A stretch of DNA of 13,946 bases from an uncultured Clostridia bacterium (GCA_947624765.1 CANQLS010000014.1:1-13946); one strand, 5' to 3'. Counted from the stretch's first letter, positions 8,421 to 13,229 are shown. Numbers and translations: made by a program. The notes: generated from the sequence alone by a model not told the origin.

Positions 8421-8465
8421 AAGAAGCGAGGATAAAACGCTTAGATTATCTTCGCTTCTTTTTTT
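8421..8465 (+). terminator. Strong intrinsic terminator inside the nrd cluster
   Basis: A 15-bp stem, AAGAAGCGAGGATAA against TTATCTTCGCTTCTT with one wobble pair and a 10-base loop, followed by TTTTT. It lies between the glutaredoxin-like gene and nrdG, all on the same strand. It would reduce nrdG transcription relative to nrdD, or act as a processing or stability element. Confidence 0.88.
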
Positions 8466-8485
8466 CGTACAAAACGGAGGATAAA

Positions 8486-9148
8486 ATGATAAAATCAGTT
8501 ATATGGTCTAGTATGATAGACTATCCAGATAATATTTGCACTACATTATTTACAGGTGTATGCAATTTTGATTGTGAATTTTGTTATAACAAAGGATTAT
8601 TAGAAGAAAAAGAATTAGATTTTGATAAAGAGATTTTACCTAAATTATTAGATAGAAAAGATTTTATTGACCATGTTATTATATCTGGTGGAGAATGCAC
8701 AGTTCATGAAGATTTTGAAAAATATATTGATATTTTATATAACAATGGTTTTGTAATTGGAATACATACAAATGGATACACTCCAGAAATTTTGGAAAGA
8801 ATTATAGATAAGATTGATTATGTAGGAATGGATATTAAAAATGATTTTGAAAATTATAATGAAATAACAAAAAGAGAAATAGATGTGGAAAAAATCAAAC
8901 AATCAATCGACATATTGTTGAAAAGTGGTAAAAACTATGAGTTTAGGACAACAGTATACCCTAAATACGTTGATAAAGAAAATGTTTTGAAAATCGCAGA
9001 ATATTTAAAAAGCGTAGGTGCTAAACAATATGTATTGCAAAAATACTTTGACCACAATAAAACTGTTATTCCATATTCAAATGATAAAATGAATGAAATG
9101 AAAGAAGAATGTTGCAAGGTGTTACCAACGTTGTTAAGAGGAATTTGA
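8486..9148 (+). CDS. nrdG: Anaerobic ribonucleotide reductase activating enzyme (radical SAM)
   Basis: NrdG cleaves S-adenosylmethionine with a [4Fe-4S] cluster to generate the glycyl radical on NrdD. The 220-aa protein has the radical-SAM motif C26-x3-C30-x2-C33 (CNFDCEFCYN), the SAM-binding ISGGECT motif, IHTNGY and MDIKND strand ends, and a C-terminal region typical of the longer bacterial NrdG/pyruvate-formate-lyase-activase-like group. The start is ATG 8486, with ACGGAGG upstream. It follows the strong terminator at 8421-8465, so it may need read-through or its own promoter; I see no clear promoter in the 20 bases between. Two bases after its stop, a 116-bp palindromic element begins. 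Confidence 0.95.
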   Translation: MIKSVIWSSMIDYPDNICTTLFTGVCNFDCEFCYNKGLLEEKELDFDKEILPKLLDRKDFIDHVIISGGECTVHEDFEKYIDILYNNGFVIGIHTNGYTPEILERIIDKIDYVGMDIKNDFENYNEITKREIDVEKIKQSIDILLKSGKNYEFRTTVYPKYVDKENVLKIAEYLKSVGAKQYVLQKYFDHNKTVIPYSNDKMNEMKEECCKVLPTLLRGI

Positions 9149-9150
9149 GA

Positions 9151-9266
9151 TTGAAAAACAATTGGACAATTTCGTTGTTGGACTTCACATCGGGCATCCT
9201 CAACGTATATCGTATACGCCTCTTGTGCCGTTTGTCCGCCTAGAAATTTCCTCAATTCTTTTTCAA
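9151..9266 (+). repeat. 116-bp palindromic dispersed element, copy 2
   Basis: Inverted copy of the element at 3262-3377. The termini are clear inverted repeats: TTGAAAAACAATTG at the left and CAATTCTTTTTCAA at the right, extending inward to AATTTC / GAAATT. The middle has a short hairpin, CGTATA-TCG-TATACG. The outer parts of the central stem have diverged from copy 1, so its hairpin is shorter. It lies between nrdG and the FTR-like gene, and has no coding capacity that I can see. Confidence 0.8.
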
Positions 9267-9302
9267 TCTATATAAAAAATAATAGTAAGTGAGGTGTTTT
9301 CA

Positions 9303-9518
9303 ATGAATGAATTGATAGAAAAAGGACTAAAAGCAAACGAAAATATGAAATTAAATCCAGATGAAGAACACGTTAAGAAAATTTTATTAGGACTAGAAAA
9401 GAAAAATGGATACTGTCCATGTGTTATTCGTCAAGACGAAGACACAATTTGTCCTTGTAAAAAAATGAGAGAAGAAAATAAATGCTGTTGTAAATTATAC
9501 GTAAATAAAGAGGCATAA
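9303..9518 (+). CDS. Ferredoxin-thioredoxin reductase catalytic-subunit-like protein
   Basis: A 71-aa cysteine-rich protein. ATG 9303 is preferred over the in-frame GTG at 9294 because the GTG lies within the ribosome binding site GTGAGGTG. It contains NPDEEHVKKILLGLEKKNGYCPC, the usual opening of the FTR beta chain, and cysteine pairs C38-x-C40, C50-x-C52 and C61-C62-C63. In plant FTR these CxC pairs bind a [4Fe-4S] cluster next to a redox disulfide; here the gap between the first two pairs is 9 residues, shorter than the plant enzyme's. It probably moves electrons from ferredoxin to a small disulfide protein. The glutaredoxin-like protein next to nrdD is an attractive partner, but that is inference from proximity. 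Confidence 0.85.
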   Translation: MNELIEKGLKANENMKLNPDEEHVKKILLGLEKKNGYCPCVIRQDEDTICPCKKMREENKCCCKLYVNKEA

Positions 9519-9543
9519 ATATATCTATAAAGATGGGAGAACT

Positions 9544-9795
9544 ATGACAAACACTGATATAACCAATTTTCGTAAAAATATATATGGTATGATAGAAAGA
9601 GTAATAAAATACAATGAACCTATAAACGTTTCTACAAAACATGGTAATGCGATAATGATTTCAGAAGAAGATTATAACAACATAATGGAGACGTTATATA
9701 TTAATTCTATTCCTGGACTTAAAGATGAAATAATAAGGAGAGGAAATGCACCTGATGAAGATTTTGTTGATGAGGGAGAGGTTGATTGGAATTAA
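9544..9795 (+). CDS. Phd/YefM-type antitoxin
   Basis: An 83-aa protein with the Phd/YefM N-terminal DNA-binding fold: ITNFRKNIYGMIERVIKYNEPINVSTKHGNAIMISEEDYNNIMETLY, where the 'v.V.tk.GnaVmIseedyn...ETlyl' pattern is diagnostic. The acidic C-terminus (GNAPDEDFVDEGEVDW) is the usual disordered toxin-neutralising tail. GGGAG lies upstream. Family members repress their own operon and bind a YoeB/RelE-type RNase toxin. Its stop codon overlaps a following ATG (TAATG), the normal toxin position, but that reading frame ends after 17 codons, so the antitoxin appears to have lost its partner. Confidence 0.88.
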   Translation: MTNTDITNFRKNIYGMIERVIKYNEPINVSTKHGNAIMISEEDYNNIMETLYINSIPGLKDEIIRRGNAPDEDFVDEGEVDWN

Positions 9796-9848
9796 TGTAT
9801 AGCAGAAGTATAAGTGTAGCGGCGGCCAGTGGCCGCCATAAAGGGTAA
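9795..9848 (+). pseudogene. Remnant of the toxin start after the Phd antitoxin
   Basis: An ATG overlaps the antitoxin stop (TAATG), as expected for a translationally coupled toxin. The frame gives only MYSRSISV before running into the GC-rich hairpin at 9821-9837 and stopping at 9848. No RelE/YoeB-like sequence is found in any frame downstream. It is best read as a toxin gene truncated by insertion or deletion; a real micro-ORF cannot be excluded. Confidence 0.4.
9821..9837. repeat. GC-rich perfect hairpin GGCGGCC-AGT-GGCCGCC
   Basis: A perfect 7-bp all-GC stem with a 3-base loop, striking in a region of very low GC. It sits exactly where the toxin partner of the preceding antitoxin should begin, and it is not followed by a T tract, so it is not a standard terminator. 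It may be the end or core of a small mobile repeat extending to about 9920, a stretch without a gene that I can support. Confidence 0.6.
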
Positions 9849-9923
9849 TATTTCTTTTTACATATTTTGTTGTGTTTGGGTTAAATGGCGACCAATGAGC
9901 ATCGATACAATCAGTGCGAGAAT

Positions 9924-9957
9924 AGAACATCTAAAAATTTGGATGTTTTATTTTTTT
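9924..9957 (+). terminator. Possible terminator between convergent toxin-antitoxin remnants
   Basis: AACATC...GATGTT arms, with an inner AAA/TTT extension after one mismatch, followed on the plus strand by TTTTATTTTTTT. It would end plus-strand transcripts from the Phd antitoxin. The T tract is the complement of the last codons of the minus-strand higA-like gene. Confidence 0.5.
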
Positions 9958-10230
9958 ATTGGAACTATTTCAATAGTACAACCAACAGCCTCCAATATTT
10001 TAAGTAATGTATCTATATTAGGGGATTGTTTTCCACTTTCAAATCTTGCTATTGCTGATTGTTTTATTTTTGTTTTTTTTACTTAATTGTTCTTGTGTCA
10101 TATTTGCTTTTTTTCTTGCTTCAATTGTAGCTTTTAAAAGTTTTGTTTCAAAATTTATTCTTGCTTCTTCTTCAGGCGTTAAATTTAAATTTTTTTCAAA
10201 GTCTTCCCATAATTCAAAGTTTTCACTCAT
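9948..10230 (-). pseudogene. HigA-like XRE antitoxin with an A8-tract frameshift
   Basis: From ATG 10230 (AAGGAG eight bases before) the frame reads MSENFELWEDFEKNLNLTPEEEARI...TIEARKKANMTQEQLSK and then leaves frame at a run of eight A on the minus strand (plus-strand 10073-10080). Removing one A restores KTKIKQSAIARFESGKQSPNIDTLL...GCTIEIVPIKK and a stop at 9948-9950, giving a normal 93-aa HigA-type helix-turn-helix antitoxin. As it stands, the product stops 20 residues earlier, within the DNA-binding helices. Read error, phase variation or transcriptional slippage at the A-run could each apply; the neighbouring toxin remnant favours decay. Confidence 0.8.
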
Positions 10231-10354
10231 TTTCACCACTCCTTCTCTTATAATCTTCTAATAGTCTTTTAGCTTTTTCTATTTCTTTTTTGGGCGTTTT
10301 TTGAGTCTGCTTCATAAAAATACTTAACAATATAAATTTATTATTACACATATT
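10223..10354 (-). pseudogene. C-terminal remnant of a HigB/Gp49-type toxin
   Basis: The frame ends MKQTQKTPKKEIEKAKRLLEDYKRR...NE with TGA at 10223-10225, overlapping the higA-like start by eight bases (ATGAGTGA), the usual toxin-antitoxin coupling. 'KKTQKTPk.EI..A..l..dy' is the conserved C-terminus of phage-derived Gp49-like HigB RNases. Upstream the frame holds NNKFILLSIF, then an in-frame TAG at 10355-10357, and tatD ends at 10393, so the N-terminal two thirds and active site are gone. No active toxin is expected. Confidence 0.8.
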
Positions 10355-10392
10355 CTATGAAATAGAGATTTTAAAAGTATAGTAGTTTAAAA

Positions 10393-11161
10393 TTATTTTA
10401 TATTATATATTTTATATGCATTTTGTGTCGTATAGGTTACAACATCTTCAAAAGTTATTTGTTTTATTTCAGCAATTTTACTAATTATATATTTTAGATA
10501 TGAAGACTCGTTTCTTGCGTGCTTTTCAAAAGGTAGAGGAGGTAATACGGGCGCATCTGTTTCTATAACTATTTTGTTTATAGGTATTTTTTTCACGATT
10601 TTTTGTATATCCTCATATCTAGTCACTGGACCACCAATACCTATATAATATCCTATTTCAATGAAATTATCAACCATTTCTATAGGTCCAGAATAACAAT
10701 GCATTATGCCACCTTTTTTAGCTGGAAATTGTGTTAATATACGTTTAACATCTTCGTGAGACTCTCTTGCATGAATAATTATAGGTAAATCATATTTATT
10801 TGCTAACTTAATTTGTTCTATAAAATATTTTTTTTGCAATTCTATAGGGTAATCAAAATGATAATCTAAACCAGTTTCACCGAATAGCAACTAACTTTTT
10901 ATCAATTTTTGAATTATCATGCAATATAGTATCTAAAAAATTTATAGGAATATTTTTAGCAACTTCCATTGGATGAATTCCAACAGAATAATATAAAAAA
11001 TTATATTTTTTTGAAAATTCAATAACTTTTCCTATAGATTCACAATTTATTCCTACATTTACAATTCCACATAAATGCTCTTCAAAATTTTTAAATAAAT
11101 CTTCTCTATCTTCATCAAATTCTTTCCAATCATAATGAGCGTGCGTATCAAAGTATTTCAT
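10393..11161 (-). CDS. tatD: TatD-family metal-dependent hydrolase/DNase; +1 frameshift at codon 94
   Basis: TatD proteins are metal-dependent hydrolases of the amidohydrolase superfamily with 3'-5' DNase activity. The start is ATG 11161, with GGAGG upstream. The first 93 codons (MKYFDTHAHYDW...KLVAI) contain the metal-binding HxH. An extra C at 10882 (minus strand) then creates CGG followed by TGA. Skipping the C gives GETGLDYHFDYP and continues through IIIHARES, MHCYSG and VIETDAPVLPP to a stop at 10393, for a total of 255 aa, the usual family length. All metal ligands (HxH, the ETG glutamate, the two histidines, the ETD aspartate) are then present. The two halves abut without loss or duplication, which argues against old decay. 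The gene sits between the GNAT gene and the higBA remnant on the same strand. Confidence 0.9.
10879..10885 (-). other. Candidate +1 recoding site (ATT-C-GGT) in tatD
   Basis: Zero frame is GCT ATT CGG TGA, ending in a stop. The +1 reading GCT ATT (C) GGT GAA restores the conserved I-G-E-T-G-L-D segment. As in spoIVA, the skipped base is a C after NNT and before a glycine GGN codon, so the ribosome faces CGG in the A site. The TGA directly after CGG resembles the stop-promoted shift of prfB, but offset by one codon. Confidence 0.45.
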
Positions 11162-11203
11162 TAAAATTCCTCCTAACAATTTAATTATATATATTATATT
11201 AAT

Positions 11204-11235
11204 AAAAAGCAAGATGTAAAACATCTTGCTTTTTA
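11204..11235 (-). terminator. Intrinsic terminator between the GNAT gene and tatD
   Basis: A 14-bp stem AAAAAGCAAGATGT / ACATCTTGCTTTTT with a 4-base loop, six bases beyond the stop of the GNAT gene. It ends the ASCH-GNAT transcript before tatD. The symmetric A/T ends would allow action on either strand. Confidence 0.9.
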
Positions 11236-11240
11236 TGATG

Positions 11241-11759
11241 TCAGTTGACCTTGAATCCGGGATAAATTTTTGTTGCAACATCAATCATTTCTTTCATATT
11301 GTTCTTGTTTTGCAAGTCAAAAGCTGCAACCCAATTGTTTTGAGCCTCGATGCTATGGTAGTTAGTACCAATAATATTGAAATGCAAAATTTCAAACATA
11401 TGAACAACAATTGAATTATGCAATCTGGTTTGAACATAGAGATAGTCGTAGTTTGCAGTGTGGAGTTTTTGCAACAATTGTTGTATTGCAGATTTAGCAT
11501 ATCCTCTTTTTTGGTATTCAGGAAAAACATGAATTCCATTTAGTTTAGCGAATTTATTAGAAGCCAGATTTACCATCATATAGCCTACAACAAATTCGCC
11601 TTCCCGTAGTTCAAAAACTACTCTCGAACCGTCTTTGAAAGTTTCAATGTTCTTCTCAATCCAAGTAGCATAGTAAGGATATTCGTCGATGAATTCATTT
11701 GTCAGGCATTCAATTCCAACAGAAATTCTTTCCATATCATTGAGTTGAACAATGTTCAT
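11241..11759 (-). CDS. GNAT-family N-acetyltransferase
   Basis: A 172-aa acyl-CoA-dependent acetyltransferase of unknown substrate. It has a central strand with REGEFVVGYMMVNL, followed by LNGIHVFPEYQKRGYAKSAIQQLLQKL, which holds the acetyl-CoA-binding Q/R-x-x-G-x-A loop (QKRGYA). The C-terminal part has LYVQTRLHNSIVVHMFEILHFNIIG, typical of the fold's last strands. The start is ATG 11759, with AAAGGAGG upstream. It lies 19 bases after the ASCH-domain gene and likely shares its transcript. Codon use is more mixed than in nrdD or rqcH, and it contains the only CGG codon read as an ordinary sense codon in the window (in FELREGEF), which hints at later acquisition. Confidence 0.88.
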   Translation of the reverse strand: MNIVQLNDMERISVGIECLTNEFIDEYPYYATWIEKNIETFKDGSRVVFELREGEFVVGYMMVNLASNKFAKLNGIHVFPEYQKRGYAKSAIQQLLQKLHTANYDYLYVQTRLHNSIVVHMFEILHFNIIGTNYHSIEAQNNWVAAFDLQNKNNMKEMIDVATKIYPGFKVN

Positions 11760-11778
11760 AGTACTGCCTCCTTTTAGA

Positions 11779-12186
11779 TTATTGTAGTAGTTCGAAGTTC
11801 CAGATATTCAAGTGCCCCTTTGTTGTGACTGGCTGTGTTAAAGGTTCTATATTGTCCAATATCCAAGCATACCTCCCAATCCTATAATCTCCACAAATGT
11901 ATTCCTGTGGGTTGTGCTGAATTTCATCAATGAATTTTTGATCCATATATACACAATTTACTAATCTACATTTGCACAGAATTTTACCATATCCCATGGA
12001 GACATTAGGAATTAAATTTAGTAAATTTGGCAGATTAGGGTTTGACTTATCTACTTGCTTACTGCTAGCATGTATATATAGTTCACCTCTATATGATGTT
12101 TTCCAACTTCTTGTTTCTATCTTTTTTTCCCCTTCCTTAATTAATGTTGCCCATGGTTCAATGATACTTAGAACTTTTATTTGCAT
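11779..12186 (-). CDS. ASCH-domain protein
   Basis: About 135 aa, beginning MQIKVLSIIEPWATLIKEGEKKIETRSWKTSYRGELYIHAS, the classic ASCH opening (IxxPWAxLIxxGxKxIExRxW...RGxLxIHAS). It has GKILCKCRLVNCVY in the middle and GRYAWILDNIEPL...TKGHLNIWNF at the end. ASCH domains have a PUA-like barrel thought to bind RNA; some bacterial members hydrolyse N4-acetylcytidine. ATG 12186 fits the family start best; TTG 12201 is an in-frame alternative but lies almost on top of the AAAGG sequence. It is the first gene of the ASCH-GNAT pair, with a perfect inverted repeat immediately upstream. Confidence 0.88.
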   Translation of the reverse strand: MQIKVLSIIEPWATLIKEGEKKIETRSWKTSYRGELYIHASSKQVDKSNPNLPNLLNLIPNVSMGYGKILCKCRLVNCVYMDQKFIDEIQHNPQEYICGDYRIGRYAWILDNIEPLTQPVTTKGHLNIWNFELLQ

Positions 12187-12210
12187 TTGGAATTCACTCA
12201 ACCTTTCTTT

Positions 12211-12241
12211 TTATATAAGTAATAAATTTATACTTATATAA
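12211..12241. promoter_or_regulatory. Inverted repeat upstream of the ASCH gene, possible operator
   Basis: Perfect 11-bp arms TTATATAAGTA / TACTTATATAA, separated by nine A/T bases and ending ten bases before the TTG alternative start. The position and symmetry suit a repressor site or a 5'-UTR hairpin. It lacks a T tract reading into the gene. The stretch 12242-12467 beyond it holds no gene I can support. Confidence 0.45.
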
Positions 12242-12467
12242 TTACTTTTAATTTCATTTTTTTACAACAATATTGTATCACATCTTTTGAATTATGTAAA
12301 TATAATTTTAACTTTTTTTACAATTAAAATATAAATTAAAAAGAATTTTATGAAAGAAGTAGAAGAAATTAATCTAGTAATAGAAGATCTAAAATCGCAT
12401 AAGATATTGAATAAAACATAAAATAACGATAAAATCATGATAATAAAATTGCAAGGAAGATTTTAAG

Positions 12468-12752
12468 ATGATTAATATTAGACCAGTATCAGATTTAAGA
12501 AATAAATATCCAGAGATAGAGGAGTTAGTTTTGAAAGAAGATGAAGCTGTTTATTTAACAAAAAATGGATATGGTTCAATGGTAGTGATGAGTTTAGAAA
12601 AATATTCTAAATTAATGAGCGATTTAGAATATAATGAATATGTTGAAAATGCATTAGATGAAGCAGATAAAGAAGCCGAAAACCCTAATACGAAGTATTA
12701 TACACATAAAGAAATGATGCAAATGGCAAGGAGGATAATAGATGGCGAATAA
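12468..12752 (+). CDS. Phd/YefM-type antitoxin, second copy
   Basis: A 94-aa protein starting MINIRPVSDLRNKYPEIEELVLKEDEAVYLTKNGYGSMVVMSLEKYSKL, the typical Phd/YefM DNA-binding half ('i.pvsDLrnky.ei...v.....pvylTkNGyg.mVvms.e.Ye'). A charged helical C-terminal half (EYNEYVENALDEADKEAENP) would wrap a RelE/ParE toxin. AAGGA lies upstream of the ATG. It is unlike the 9544-9795 antitoxin in sequence, so the two are not recent duplicates. The downstream toxin frame overlaps its end by 11 bases, but the toxin is truncated. Confidence 0.92.
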   Translation: MINIRPVSDLRNKYPEIEELVLKEDEAVYLTKNGYGSMVVMSLEKYSKLMSDLEYNEYVENALDEADKEAENPNTKYYTHKEMMQMARRIIDGE

Positions 12753-12846
12753 AGAATATACAATTGCTAAATATATAAAAAAGACATCTGTAAAAAGATG
12801 CCTTTTTTGGTGGGCAGGGGTGGATTCGAACTACCGTACTCAGTGA
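12742..12846 (+). pseudogene. Truncated RelE/ParE-type toxin fused to antisense tRNA sequence
   Basis: ATG 12742 has a strong AAGGAGG site and overlaps the antitoxin end, the normal coupling for a RelE/ParE toxin. The first residues MANKEYTI look like a genuine toxin start. The frame then runs straight into the tRNA terminator and the antisense of the tRNA-Tyr fragment (residues CLFWWAGVDSNYRTQ) and stops. The toxin body is missing, so no RNase is expected. The chimera may still be translated as a 34-aa peptide. Confidence 0.6.
12774..12807 (-). terminator. Native terminator of the tRNA-Tyr fragment
   Basis: On the minus strand, directly after the tRNA CCA end, GGCATC and GATGTC arms with flanking A and T runs form a hairpin around TTTTTACA, followed by TTTTTTATAT. 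Its position immediately 3' of CCA shows that this side is the original chromosomal flank of the tRNA gene. Confidence 0.8.
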
Positions 12847-12861
12847 GAACAGATTTACAGT
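12808..12861 (-). tRNA. 3' fragment of tRNA-Tyr (GTA); likely attachment site remnant
   Basis: Read on the minus strand, this contains the anticodon loop CTGTAAA with anticodon GTA, the 3' anticodon strand TCTG, a long variable arm, the T loop GTTCGAATC and an acceptor strand CCTGCCC followed by ACCA. The 5' half (acceptor, D arm, 5' anticodon strand) is absent: just before CTGTAAA the sequence is AAGCA, not a pairing ACAGA. The T stem has an A-C mismatch (GGTAG / CCACC), in line with a non-functional relic. A breakpoint in the anticodon loop is typical of tyrosine-recombinase integration. The integrated element would lie at higher coordinates, with the intact tRNA at its far end. Confidence 0.85.
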
Positions 12862-12938
12862 GCTTTGCATTATTTTATACATAGAATTATATAGTAATAG
12901 AAGTTCTTACTTAAAATGCCTTAAATTCTAATGATTTC

Positions 12939-12999
12939 TAAGCAAAAATGATAAAAAATGATAATATCAACGTTTAAGCAAAATCATAAAAAATGACAA
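12939..12999. repeat. Imperfect direct repeats near the attachment site
   Basis: Two copies of about 24 bases (12939-12963 and 12975-12999) share TAAGCAAAA, ATAAAAAATGA and a trailing CA/TA. They lie about 80 bases inside the presumed element end, where arm-type integrase binding repeats are often found. The whole stretch 12862-13200 is AT-rich with no gene on either strand. Confidence 0.55.
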
Positions 13000-13010
13000 A
13001 AAATTGTTTT

Positions 13011-13032
13011 TTGGTTAGATGTTGGTTAGATG
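13011..13032. repeat. Perfect 11-bp tandem repeat TTGGTTAGATG x2
   Basis: Two exact adjacent copies, located 150 bases inside the presumed element end beyond the tRNA-Tyr fragment. The likely role is as recombinase or excisionase arm sites, inferred from position only. Confidence 0.7.
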
Positions 13033-13200
13033 TAACAGAAAATCTACTATTGATATTTTATGATAAATTTAATTTTTTGAATTAAAAATGTTATTTTTGC
13101 ATAAAATGTATAATTTTTCCAAATGTATTAAAATGTTATCGCCCAATTTCAATATAAAAATTTTAAAAAATGGTCGATAAAGATTTAATTAAAAAAATTG

Positions 13201-13229
13201 TTGAATTAATTATTATGAAATAATATAAT
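13201..13229 (+). promoter_or_regulatory. Promoter for the zinc-ribbon/DUF2085 pair
   Basis: TTGAAT, a 17-bp spacer and TATAAT, 37 bases before the zinc-ribbon start codon. Confidence 0.65.

Noticed and set aside
9694..9930. Minus-strand frame containing GGHWPPLH across the GC hairpin
   Set aside because: It overlaps the Phd antitoxin in antisense and its striking part is just the hairpin translated; there is no start signal.
1808..10882. Reassignment of CGG to another amino acid (Trp or Gln, as reported in some Bacillota) as the explanation for the two broken genes
   Set aside because: Reading CGG as any single amino acid leaves both genes out of frame; only skipping one base, or a four-base read, restores them.
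12350..12421. Frame of 23 codons before the second Phd antitoxin (MKEVEEINLVIEDLKSHK)
   Set aside because: No ribosome binding site and no recognisable family; it could be a gene remnant but cannot be supported.
12862..13200. Degenerate integrase end or CRISPR-like array in the repeat-bearing stretch
   Set aside because: No frame of useful length on either strand; only two copies of each repeat and no regular spacers.
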